NCBI GenBank assembly: GCA_963712065.1
Contig: CAVQGM010000001.1
Span: forward strand, 496,001 to 560,000
Length of the DNA stretch: 64,000 bases
Direction of reading: 5' to 3'
Origin: CAVQGM01 sp963712065
GTDB lineage: Bacteria > Actinomycetota > Acidimicrobiia > Acidimicrobiales > Acidimicrobilacustridaceae
Positions 17,794-26,900 of this stretch are shown here, piece after piece (the stretch's first letter is position 1; each line of letters opens with the position of its first letter). Below the pieces are notes generated by a model, which searched no databases, was not told where the DNA came from, and was given only the letters and a program-made list of their open reading frames with translations. The position numbers were made by a program, and so were the translations under genes.

Positions 17794-18091
17794 CGGCACC
17801 TCGTTTCTACGGTCCTGCGATGGCAGGGGTGGGGTGATCGGTTTGGGGGGGGTCGCACCGCCGGGCCCGTCGCTGGTCGGCCGGTTCGGCGTGCGGGGAA
17901 AGGGAGAAAGGGTCACGTCAAGGAGCAGGGGCACCGCCCAGATGCACCGGCTGTCCTGCCTCGTCCGCAGAGTTGCGGTGCAGGACGGACCTCGCGCCGC
18001 TATCGCTCGAAAGGAGTGGGCGCTCGGAGAGAGTGCGGTGGCGTCGTGACCGTCCCCAGTGTGGGGCAGCCCCCGTACGACGTCGCCCCTC
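17794..18091 (-). promoter_or_regulatory. Long untranslated leader of rho
   Basis: About 290 bases between the candidate rho promoter and the rho ATG contain no convincing gene. Visible elements are an inverted repeat GTCCTGC/GCAGGAC around 17952-17985, a short CCCCA-GTG-TGGGG hairpin around 18053-18066, and a run of eight G (C on the transcript) near 17850. Long rho leaders that let Rho regulate its own synthesis are known in other bacteria. Autoregulation here is inference. Confidence 0.4.
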
Positions 18092-18121
18092 ACTGTAGCC
18101 ACGACGAGCGAACCGCGGCAA
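18092..18121 (-). promoter_or_regulatory. Candidate sigma70-type promoter of rho
   Basis: On the minus strand, TTGCCG (18121-18116) and TACAGT (18097-18092) are 18 bases apart. They lie ~290 bases before the rho start and just outside the divergent ABC-transporter gene. The match was found by eye. Transcription would start near 18085. Confidence 0.45.
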
Positions 18122-18173
18122 CCATGCCGGAAATCGGATGGCGCAGGTGGGCGCTCGGGGGAGACTGGCGACC

Positions 18174-18956
18174 GTGGGGGAGATCCTGGAGGCGCGGGGC
18201 CTGCGCAAGGCCTTCAAGGGCACGGCCGCCGTGCAGGGCGTCGACCTCGACGTCGGCGCCGGTGAGCGCGTCGGGTTGCTCGGCCCCAACGGCGCGGGGA
18301 AGACCACGACGCTGCTCATGCTGCTCGGCGCCATCACGCCCGACGCCGGCACCGTGACCGTCGCCGGTCACTCGCTCCCCCACGGCCGCAGCGCGGCGAT
18401 GGCCGAGGTCGGGTTCGCCGCCGGCTACCTCCCGCTGCCCGACCGGCTCCGGGTGACCGAGGTCCTCGACCTGTTCGCCCGGCTCTACGGCCTCCGGGAT
18501 CCCGGGCCGGCGATCGACTGGGCCCTCGAACGCTTCGGCGTCGCCCACCTCGCCGACCGCATGTGCGTCGAGCTGTCCTCGGGTCAGCGCACCCTCGTCG
18601 GCATCGCCAAGGCCGTCCTCCACCACCCGCGCCTGCTGGTGCTCGACGAGCCCACCGCCTCGCTCGACCCCGACGTGGCCCTGCGCGTCCGCCGCGGCCT
18701 CGCCGCCCTGTCGTCCGAGGAGGGCATCGCCCTGCTGGTCACGAGCCACGACATGGTCGAGGTCGAGCGGCTCTGCGAGCGCGTCGTGTTCATCGCCGCC
18801 GGCCGGGTGGTCGCCGACGGCACCCCCGCCGACATCGCCGACGCCTTCGGCCACGGCACCCTCGAGGACGTCTTCCTCGAGCTGGCGGCGACCCACCGGG
18901 CCGGCGCCGACTCCACCCTCGGGGAGGACCCGTCCGTCGAGGAGCACTCGCCGTGA
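18174..18956 (+). CDS. ABC transporter ATP-binding protein
   Basis: ATPase of a two-component ABC-2 exporter. From GTG 18174 the product is ~260 residues. Walker A is GPNGAGKT (37-44), signature LSSGQRTLVGIAKA, Walker B LLVLDEPTASLDP, and the switch His is in VTSHDMVEVE. The signature second residue pair is SSGQ. GTG 18174 follows GGGGGAG by 10 bases. An in-frame ATG at 18138 lacks a ribosome-binding site. The stop overlaps the permease start (GTGA). The substrate is unknown; an antibiotic, lipid or Nod-type export cargo is possible. Confidence 0.93.
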   Translation: MGEILEARGLRKAFKGTAAVQGVDLDVGAGERVGLLGPNGAGKTTTLLMLLGAITPDAGTVTVAGHSLPHGRSAAMAEVGFAAGYLPLPDRLRVTEVLDLFARLYGLRDPGPAIDWALERFGVAHLADRMCVELSSGQRTLVGIAKAVLHHPRLLVLDEPTASLDPDVALRVRRGLAALSSEEGIALLVTSHDMVEVERLCERVVFIAAGRVVADGTPADIADAFGHGTLEDVFLELAATHRAGADSTLGEDPSVEEHSP

Positions 18957-19765
18957 GCTCCACCGTCGCCGACGGGGTCGGGCTGCGCATCATGGCCATC
19001 GCCCGCCGCCACTGGTTCGTGCTGCGCCGCAGCCCGCACCGCTGGTTCGACGTGCTCGTGTGGCCGCTGGTGGACGCCCTGCTCTTCGGGTCGCTCGGCG
19101 TCTACATCGCTCGCTCCGACGGCACTGGCTCCGACGCCGCCGTCGGCTACCTGCTCGCCGGCATCCTGCTGTTCCACGTCATCTACCAGTCGCAGATCGC
19201 GGTCTCGACCGGCTTCCTCGAGGAGACGTGGTCGCGCAACCTGCTCAACCTCATGACCACCCCGCTGCGAGAGGTCGAGTACGCCGCCGGGGTCGCCCTG
19301 TTCGGCATGGTGAAGCTGGGCATCGGGCTCGGCGTGGTCGCCCTGGCCGCCATCGGCTTCTACTCGTTCAACATCCTCGACGTCGGCTGGGGGCTGCTGC
19401 CCATCGGCGCGCTGCTGTTGGTGTGCGGCTGGGCGATCTCGCTCTACGTCATCGGCCTGGTGCTGCGCTACGGGCAGAGCGCAGAGGTGCTGGCGTGGGG
19501 GATCCTGTTCGTGGTCATGCCGCTGTCGGGCGTCTTCTACCCGGTCGACGCACTGCCGACGGTGCTCCAGCCGATCGCCTGGGCCCTGCCCACGACCCAC
19601 CTGTTCATCGCCGCCCGCGAGCTGCTCGACGGCCAGCCCATGCCCTGGGACCAGTTGGCCATCGCCTTCGCGGGGTGCGTCGTGGCCGCCGGGCTGGGCA
19701 TCGCCTACCTCACGTGGATGTTGCGCGTGTTCCGCCGCAAGGGCCTGGTGACGCGGTTCAGCTGA
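18953..19765 (+). CDS. ABC-2 type transporter permease
   Basis: 270-residue membrane partner of the upstream ATPase, with six hydrophobic helices. The ABC-2 signature region is LEETWSRNLLNLMTTPLREVEY. Helices such as VLAWGILFVVMPLSGVFYPV and IAWALPTTHLFIAARELL follow. The GTG start at 18953 overlaps the ATPase stop by 4 bases, giving a compact two-gene exporter. Its 3' end overlaps the convergent gene at 19758 by 8 bases, leaving no room for a terminator. Confidence 0.92.
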   Translation: MSSTVADGVGLRIMAIARRHWFVLRRSPHRWFDVLVWPLVDALLFGSLGVYIARSDGTGSDAAVGYLLAGILLFHVIYQSQIAVSTGFLEETWSRNLLNLMTTPLREVEYAAGVALFGMVKLGIGLGVVALAAIGFYSFNILDVGWGLLPIGALLLVCGWAISLYVIGLVLRYGQSAEVLAWGILFVVMPLSGVFYPVDALPTVLQPIAWALPTTHLFIAARELLDGQPMPWDQLAIAFAGCVVAAGLGIAYLTWMLRVFRRKGLVTRFS

Positions 19766-20918
19766 GCTGTCGTTGACCGGCGAGGAGCCGGCCCATCAGC
19801 TCGTGACCGGGCACCAACGGCCGCGAGGCGACGAACGCCTCGGTGTACTCGCCGCCGTCACCGTCGAGGTGCGAGTCGACCAACAGGTAGGGCACCGGGT
19901 CGGGCGTGTGCGTCTTGCGGGCCAGCGGGGTGGCGTGGTCGGGGAGCAGCAGGAGCCGCCACGGCCCGAGCTTGTCGAGGCCGCTCACGAGGTCGGTGAG
20001 GATGAGACGGTCCCAGGCCTCGAGGGCGCGGACCTTCTCGTCGACGTCACCGGCGTGGCCGGCCTCGTCGGTGGCCTCGACGTGGATCACGAACAGGTCG
20101 GCCCCGTCGGCCAGCGAGTCGAGGGCGCAGTCGCGCTGAGCGGCGTAGTCGGTGTCGTAGCCGGCGGTCATGCCCTCGACGTCGACGACCTCGATGCCGG
20201 TGAGCACCCCGAGGCCGCGCACCAGGTCGACGGCACTGTTGAGGGCGGCGTCGAGGCCGTGCACCTCGTGGAACGACGGCATCTCCGGTTGCGAGCCCTG
20301 GCCCCAGAGCCACACCTGGTTGGCCGCCAGGTCGAAGCGCGACAGCACCGCGCGGGACGCGTCCATCAGCGCCTGGAGCTGCGGGGCGGACGACCCCGTG
20401 GGCCACACCGCCGGACGGTCGCTCAGGTCGTGGGGCGGGGTGCACTCGGCGTCGGCCCAATCGGCGGGGGTGACGAGGATGTGCCGGTACTCGACGCCCG
20501 GGTGGAACGACAGGCCCTCGGCGCCGAGCTCGTCGTCGAGGGCCTCGATGACCTTGCGGGCGTCGTCGGTGGTCGGGTGGCCGCCGGCGAAGTCGACCAT
20601 CGTGCCGTCGTCGCCGATGGTGACGAGGTTGCAGCGGTAGGCGACCTGGTCGGGGCGGAGCCGCAGCCCCAGGGCGGCGGCCTCGATCGGTGCCCGTCCG
20701 GTGTGGAACCGGGCCGGGTCGTAGCCGAGGATCGACATGTTGCCCACGTCGCTGCCCGGCGGCATGCCGTCGGGGATGACCCCGGCCCGGCCGACCTCGG
20801 CGCGCGCCGCCAATCCAGCCAGGGTGGGCAACGACGCCGCCTCGAGGGGGGTCCGGCCGTCGAGGGCCGCCACCGGTTCGTCGGCGCAGCCGTCGGGGAC
20901 GCAGACCACGTACTTCAT
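19758..20918 (-). CDS. Cofactor-independent phosphoglycerate mutase family protein, proposed homoserine kinase
   Basis: 386-residue alkaline-phosphatase-superfamily enzyme. The start MKYVVCVPDGCADEP and the GRTPLEAA segment resemble the proposed homoserine kinase subgroup (TIGR02535). The catalytic Ser lies in PPGSDVGNMSILGYDP. Metal ligands are in HVEATDEAGHAGD and LPDHATP. It is on the same strand as thrC and hom, in the place where actinobacteria usually keep thrB, and no GHMP-type ThrB is in the window. I therefore favour homoserine phosphorylation feeding ThrC. Glycolytic phosphoglycerate mutase is the alternative. ATG at 20918 matches the family N-terminus. Confidence 0.85.
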   Translation of the reverse strand: MKYVVCVPDGCADEPVAALDGRTPLEAASLPTLAGLAARAEVGRAGVIPDGMPPGSDVGNMSILGYDPARFHTGRAPIEAAALGLRLRPDQVAYRCNLVTIGDDGTMVDFAGGHPTTDDARKVIEALDDELGAEGLSFHPGVEYRHILVTPADWADAECTPPHDLSDRPAVWPTGSSAPQLQALMDASRAVLSRFDLAANQVWLWGQGSQPEMPSFHEVHGLDAALNSAVDLVRGLGVLTGIEVVDVEGMTAGYDTDYAAQRDCALDSLADGADLFVIHVEATDEAGHAGDVDEKVRALEAWDRLILTDLVSGLDKLGPWRLLLLPDHATPLARKTHTPDPVPYLLVDSHLDGDGGEYTEAFVASRPLVPGHELMGRLLAGQRQLS

Positions 20919-20971
20919 CGCGGCATCATGCCAGGAAAGCCGCCCGCGATCCCCTTCGACCAACGACCCGG

Positions 20972-21085
20972 ACTGGTTGCGGAACACCCCCCGAGGACAC
21001 GCCGATCCGACAGCCAGTTCGAACCGGCCGAGCGAACTGGTTGCGATGTCCGCCCTCCTCAGGCGGTGATGTCGCAACCAGTTCG
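20972..21085. repeat. Intergenic inverted repeat with AACTGGTTGCG arms
   Basis: A 14-base arm CGAACTGGTTGCGA (21033-21046) pairs perfectly with 21072-21085. An inner CCGCC/GGCGG stem (21050-21054/21062-21066) caps it. The core ACTGGTTGCG also occurs once more upstream (20972-20981), and CCAGTTCG at 21013-21020 could pair with the left arm as an alternative. It lies between thrC and the proposed homoserine kinase, both on the minus strand, so a terminator, attenuator or mobile REP-type role is possible. There is no T-run. Confidence 0.6.
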
Positions 21086-21101
21086 GGAGGTGGAAGGGGT
21101 G

Positions 21102-22493
21102 TCAGGCGAGGGCGGTGTCGATGTGGTCGCGGACGGCGGCGGTGGAGGCCGGGAGGCGCACGTAGCGCTCGGGACGCTCGTAGAGGTCGGCGAGGTGGGC
21201 GGGCAGCGGCGGGCGGACCCCGGTGGCGTCCTCGACGGCGTCGGGGAACTTGGCGGGATGGGCGGTGGCCAGCACCGCCATCGGCGACGTGGGGTCGCGG
21301 CGGGCCCGTCGGGCGGCGGCCAGGCCGACGGCCGTGTGGGGGTCGATCAGCACCCCGTGGCCCTCGTAGGTCTCCCGGATCGTGGTCAGCGTCTCGGCGT
21401 CGTCGAGCCGGACGCCGGTCCACTCCCGCCCCAGCATCGCCATCGTCTCGGCCGGCAGCTCGACCGAGCCGGCCCGGCGGAAGTCGGCCATGAGCCGAGC
21501 GATCCGGTCGCCGTTGCGACCGTGGAGCTCGAACAGGAGCCGCTCGAGGTTGCTCGACACCTGGATGTCCATGCTCGGGCTGAGGGTCGGGTGGACCTCG
21601 GTGATCTCCATCCGCCCGGTGGCGAGGAAGCGCGTGAGGATGTCGTTGCGGTTGCTGGCCACCACGAACTGCTCGACCGGGACACCCATCCGCATCGCGG
21701 CGTAGCCGGCGAACACGTTGCCGAAGTTGCCCGTGGGCACCGAGAAGGCCATCGGCCGGGCCCCGCCGGTGAGCCGGGCCGAGGCCACGGCGTAGTAGAC
21801 GATCTGGGCCATCACCCGCGCCCAGTTGATCGAGTTGACGGCGGACAGGTGTCGGCGGGTGCGGAACCCTTCGTCGGCGAAGAGCTCCTTCACGATGTCC
21901 TGGCAGTCGTCGAAGGTGCCCTCGACCGCCAGGTTGTGCACGTTGGCGGCGGCGACGGTGGTCATCTGGCGCCGCTGGACCTCGGACACCCGGCCCTCGG
22001 GGTGCAGGATGAAGATGTCGATGGCATCACGGTCACGACACGCCTCGATGGCCGCCGAGCCGGTATCGCCCGACGTGGCCGCCACGATGGTGACCCGCGT
22101 GCCCCGCCGGGTGAGCTCGTGGTCGAACAGGCGGCCGACCACCTGGAGCGCGATGTCCTTGAACGCGAGCGTGGGGCCGTGGAACAGCTCGAGCAACGAC
22201 AGGCCCCCACCGAGCGACCGCAGCGGTGTGACGTCGGGGTCGTCGAAGGTCGCGTAGCTCGCCGCCACGATCTCGTCGAACACCTCGCGGTCGACGGTGC
22301 CCTCGACGTAGGGCCACATCACCTCGACGGCGACATCCCCGTACGGGGCGTCGGCGAACCGGGCGAGCGCATCCGGTGCGAGCGCCGGCCAGGACGCGGG
22401 CAGGTACAGCCCCCCGTCGTTGGCCAGACCGGCGAGGAGCACCTCGTCGAAGGTGAGCACCGGCGCGTGCCCGCGTGTGCTGACGTAGTCCAC
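21102..22493 (-). CDS. thrC: Threonine synthase
   Basis: PLP enzyme converting O-phosphohomoserine to threonine. From GTG 22493 the product is 463 residues, matching the long ThrC class. The cofactor lysine is Lys112 in LELFHGPTLAFKDIALQ, and the phosphate-binding loop is VAATSGDTGSAAIEA. The SVPTGNFGNVFAGY segment is typical. It starts 8 bases after the hom stop, on the same strand. The proposed homoserine kinase lies downstream, completing the pathway from homoserine. Confidence 0.96.
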   Translation of the reverse strand: MDYVSTRGHAPVLTFDEVLLAGLANDGGLYLPASWPALAPDALARFADAPYGDVAVEVMWPYVEGTVDREVFDEIVAASYATFDDPDVTPLRSLGGGLSLLELFHGPTLAFKDIALQVVGRLFDHELTRRGTRVTIVAATSGDTGSAAIEACRDRDAIDIFILHPEGRVSEVQRRQMTTVAAANVHNLAVEGTFDDCQDIVKELFADEGFRTRRHLSAVNSINWARVMAQIVYYAVASARLTGGARPMAFSVPTGNFGNVFAGYAAMRMGVPVEQFVVASNRNDILTRFLATGRMEITEVHPTLSPSMDIQVSSNLERLLFELHGRNGDRIARLMADFRRAGSVELPAETMAMLGREWTGVRLDDAETLTTIRETYEGHGVLIDPHTAVGLAAARRARRDPTSPMAVLATAHPAKFPDAVEDATGVRPPLPAHLADLYERPERYVRLPASTAAVRDHIDTALA

Positions 22494-22501
22494 GACGAGG
22501 C

Positions 22502-23827
22502 CTAGCCCCCCTCGGGGAGCAGGCGGATCAGGCTGCCGACCCGCCGCACCGCGTCGAGCTCGCGCAGCTCCCGCAACGTGGCCTGCAGGTCGCGCTCGCA
22601 CGCCCGATGGGTCACGAACACGATGCGGGCCTCGCCGGGGTCTCCGCCGCCCACGCCGGGGGCACCCCGATCCTCCTGCTGCATCGAGGCGATCGACACG
22701 CCGTGGGCACCGAACACACCGGCCACGGCGGCCAGCACGCCGGGCCGGTCGGTGACGTCGAGGCGGAGGTAGTACTCGGTCTCGAGCTCGTCGATCGGGC
22801 GGATCAGCGCGGGACCGAGGACGCCGATGCTGGCGTGGGCGCCCTTCCGCAGGTTGAGCGCGGCGTCGATCAGGTCGCCGAGCACGGCACTCGCCGTCGG
22901 GTTGCCACCGGCGCCCCGCCCGTAGAACATGAGCTCCCCCACGGCGGAGCCCCGCACGAACACGGCGTTGAAGCTCTCGCGCACGGCCGCCAACGGGTGG
23001 GTCCGGGGCAGCATCACGGGGTGGACCCGCACGCCGATCGATGGCGGGTCGCCCTCGATCCGTTCGGCGATGGCCAGCAGCTTCACCACCATGTCCTTGC
23101 TCGCGGCGAAGGCGATGTCGTCGGCGGTCAGACCCGAGATCCCCTCGTGGTACACGTCGTCGGCGACGACCTTGGCCCCGAAGGCGATGCTGGCCAGGAT
23201 GGCGATCTTGGCGCCGGCGTCGTAGCCCTCGACGTCGGCGGTGGGGTCGGCCTCGGCGAAGCCGAGCGCCTGGGCGTCGGCCAGGGCGTCGGCGTAGGAC
23301 TCACCCCCCTCGGACATGCGGGTGAGGATGTAGTTGGTGGTGCCGTTGACGATGCCGAGCACCTGGTCGACCGGCTCGCCGAGCAGCGACTCGCGGAGCG
23401 GACGCACGAGCGGGATCCCTCCGGCCACCGCCGCCTCGAACAGCACGTCGACGCCCGCGGCCTCGGCGGCGGCGAAGATGTCGGCACCGACCTGGGCGAG
23501 CAGCTCCTTGTTGGCGGTGACCACCGGCTTGCCCGCCTTGATGGCGTCGAGGACGAGGTCTCGGGCGGGGTCGACCCCGCCGATGACCTCGATGACGACG
23601 TCGACGTCGGGATCGGTGGCCACGCCGGCGGCGTCGGTGGTGAACACCTCGGCCGGCAGCCCGAGCCCGCGATCCCGGGAGGCGTCGCGCACCGCGATGC
23701 GGGTGACCTCGAACCGGATGCCGGTGCGCGAGGCGATGGCGTCGCCCTGCGCCTGGAGCAGCTCCACGAGGGCGCCGCCCACCGTTCCGCAGCCGAGGAG
23801 GCCGACCCTGATCGGGGATCCGTGCAC
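22502..23827 (-). CDS. hom: Homoserine dehydrogenase
   Basis: NAD(P)-dependent reduction of aspartate semialdehyde to homoserine. The 441-residue product has the nucleotide-binding GLLGCGTVGGAL, the catalytic region AGVDVLFEAAVAGGIPLVRPL, and a C-terminal ACT domain (YYLRLDVTDRPGVLAAVAGVF) that normally gives threonine feedback inhibition. A TAGCCT hexamer (23839-23834) ends 6 bases before the GTG and no ribosome-binding site is seen, so the mRNA may be leaderless. Confidence 0.96.
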   Translation of the reverse strand: MHGSPIRVGLLGCGTVGGALVELLQAQGDAIASRTGIRFEVTRIAVRDASRDRGLGLPAEVFTTDAAGVATDPDVDVVIEVIGGVDPARDLVLDAIKAGKPVVTANKELLAQVGADIFAAAEAAGVDVLFEAAVAGGIPLVRPLRESLLGEPVDQVLGIVNGTTNYILTRMSEGGESYADALADAQALGFAEADPTADVEGYDAGAKIAILASIAFGAKVVADDVYHEGISGLTADDIAFAASKDMVVKLLAIAERIEGDPPSIGVRVHPVMLPRTHPLAAVRESFNAVFVRGSAVGELMFYGRGAGGNPTASAVLGDLIDAALNLRKGAHASIGVLGPALIRPIDELETEYYLRLDVTDRPGVLAAVAGVFGAHGVSIASMQQEDRGAPGVGGGDPGEARIVFVTHRACERDLQATLRELRELDAVRRVGSLIRLLPEGG

Positions 23828-23900
23828 GGACCGAGGCTAGCCGGGGGTGTGGCCGGCGCCGTCCGGGATCGGGGTCGCCGCCCCCGCTCGGGGAGCCGGA

Positions 23901-26900
23901 TCACCTCGCCGGCGTGGTGCGCGCCAGCGTGGCCGGGTCGTCCGACGCGTCGAAGGGACGCAGCCGCCAGCTCCACCGGTGGCGACCGGGTCGGACGAGG
24001 TGGTCGGGCGTCGTGTCCGGCCCGCAGCTGAGCGTGCCGAGCCCGCGATGGGCGACGTCGACGTGCACGGTCACCTCGGGCCGCGGCGTCAGGTCGGTGA
24101 GGTCGGCTGCCGCGTACAGGTCGGCGGCGGTGTGATGGGACGCCGAGAAGGCGAAGGCCGTCGGGTCCTCGGCCACGACGAGCAGCCCACCGAAGCCCAG
24201 CGCGGCGCCGCCGTGCAGCGCGAACCAGCGGGTGTCGACGTGCAGACCGTGCTCCTGCGGCACGAGGTAGGGCACGAACTGGCCGCCCACCGACGACCGG
24301 TGCCGCAACCGCACGGCCGCCGCCCGCCGGTCCGGGTAGCACTCGTCGGGCCCGCCGCCGTACCACTCCAGCTCACCCAGACCGGCGGGCACCGTGAACG
24401 ACACCCCGACCCGGGGGAGGTCGTCCCAGGCCTCGGGGATCTCGACCTCGTCGTCGATGACGACGTCGCCCCCGGGGTGGACGGTGAGGTGCTGGCGGTG
24501 CGTGGCGACGATCGACGGGTCGGTGCCCCACAGCTTCTCGCGGCGGCTCAGCACCACCGTGCGACCCTCGGACCGCACCGAGCCGCCGACGGGGGTGCGG
24601 TGGAGGTGGTCGAGGCCCCAACCGAGCCAGCGCCCCAGCGGCTTGCCGCGCTCGTCGGTCCACACGTCGCGCCGATCGAGGAAGGCCTTGATGCCGTCGT
24701 TGTCGGTCGGGGCCCGCCACAGGTCGAGCCCGGGTGGACGCACCAGCAGGTCCTCGCCGTCCCATCGCAGGGCGTGGACCTCGCCGGTGGCGTCGTCGGC
24801 TTCGAGGGCCAGAGCCCCCGTGGTGACGTCGACCCGACCCGTTCCCGGGTCGCGCAGGTGGGCGACCGAGCCCGTGACCCGAGCCACCGGGCGGGGGCGG
24901 GCACGCGCCGGCAGCGCCAACTGGGCGTGGGCCACCTCGTGCCCGGCGTCGGCCCACGGGGTGGCGGACGCCTGCGTCACCCGGACGACCACGTGGGCCT
25001 CCTGCCCGCCGGCGAGGCGCACCCGGCTCCACGGCACCGCCACGGTGGCGTCCTGACGAGGACCGAGATCGGGCAGGGCGAGCGGCCCGGACTCGACCTC
25101 TCGACCGTCGACGGTGACCGCCCACGTGGCCCGCAGATCGGACAGGTCGGTGAACCACCGGCGGTTGTGGATGCGCAGTCGCCGGCGGCGGAGCTCGGCG
25201 TCGGTGGCGGTGACCCGCACCGGGGCGGCCAGGTGGGCGAACTCCCGGAGGGCGGGATGGGGGTCGACCGTCGGGCCGACGATCCCGTCGGCCACGAAGT
25301 TGGCGTCGTTCGGTTCGTCGCCGAACTGCCCGCCGTACGCGAACCGCTCCCGGCCGTCGGGCAGCCGTTGCCGCAGCCCATGGTCCTTCCACTCCCAGAC
25401 GAAGCCGCCCTGGAGTCCGTCGTGGGCCTCGAACGCGGCCACGTAGTCGGCCAGACCCCCGTTGGAGTTGCCCATGGCGTGGGAGTACTCGCACAGGATC
25501 AGCGGACGGCGCGGATCCTTGGCCTCGGTGGCCCACGCGACGATCGCTTCGACCGACGCGTACATGGGGCAGACGACATCGGTGACGGGCGCCTCGGCAT
25601 CGAGGTCCCACCCGACGGCGCCCTCGTAGTGGAGCGGGCGACCGGGGTCGTAGCGACGCACCCACGCGGCGGCGGCGTCGTGGGCGGCGCCGTAGCCGCT
25701 CTCGTTGCCGAGCGACCAGAGGATCACCGACGGGTGGTTCTTGTCGCGCTCCACCATCCGGCTCACCCGCTCGACGAGCGCAGCCCGGTAGCGCGGATCG
25801 TGACACAGGCTCGTGATCCACGCGTGGCTCTCGAAGTCGGCCTCGTCGACGACGTAGAGGCCGAGCTCGTCGCAGAGGTCGAGGAGGCGGTGGTCGTTGG
25901 GATAGTGGGCGGTGCGGACGGCGTTGACGTGGTGGGCCTTCATGGCCAGCAGGTCGGCGCGCATGTCGTCGACGGTGACCGCCGGTCCGCGGTCGGGATG
26001 GTGGTCGTGGCGGTTCATCCCCATGATCAGCACCGGCCGACCGTTGATCAGCAGCTGACGGTCGCGGACCTCGACCCGCCGGAAGCCGACCCGCTCGGCC
26101 ACGACCTCGCGGACCGCACCGTCGGGGTCGACCAGGCGCACCACGAGCCGGTAGAGCGTGGGCCGCTCGGCGCTCCACGGCTCGATGCCGGGCACGTCCA
26201 GGTGCAGGCGCACGACGTGGCCGTCGAACAGGTACGGCAACGTCGTGTGCGGCACCGGGCCCGCCACCGGGTCGTCGCGTCGAGCCTTGCCGCGGATCGT
26301 CTCGACCACGGCATCGACCGACCACCCAGGGCCGACGTCGCGGGCGAGGTCGAAGCCGACGGTGACCTCGAGGTCGACGGTGCCCGTGGTGTCGTCGTCG
26401 GCCAGTCCGGTGATCGCCTTCACGTCGGCGACGTGGGTACGGCCGGTCGCGTAGAGGTACACCTCCCGGTGCAGCCCCGCGTGCCACCACTGGTCCTGGT
26501 CCTCGACGTAGGAGGCGTCGCTCCAGCGCACGACGACGCAGGTGAGCGCGTTCACCCCCGGCTCGAGGTGGTCGGTGACGTCGAACTCCGAGGGCAGACG
26601 GCTGTCCTTGGCCATGCCCACCGGTCGGCCGTTCACGTACACGTACAGCACGCTGATGGCCCCACCGAGATGGAGCACGACCCGGCGTCCCCGCCACTCG
26701 GCCGGCACCCGGAAGGTGGTGCGGTGGACACCCGTCGGGTTCTCGTCGGGCACCTCGGGTGGACGGCCACGGAACGGCATGCGGACGTTCGTGTAGATCG
26801 GCGGGTCGAGCGGGGCGCCGCCGTCCTTGCCGACGGTCCACACACCGGGCACCACCGTCTCGCCCCACTCGGTCTCGTCGACCTCCGCCGCCACCAGGTC

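Noticed and set aside
17845..17860. Run of eight G as a phase-variation tract
   Set aside because: It lies in the untranslated rho leader, not in a coding frame.
19773..22505. A 910-codon open frame on the plus strand
   Set aside because: Antisense of the proposed homoserine kinase and thrC; compositional shadow.
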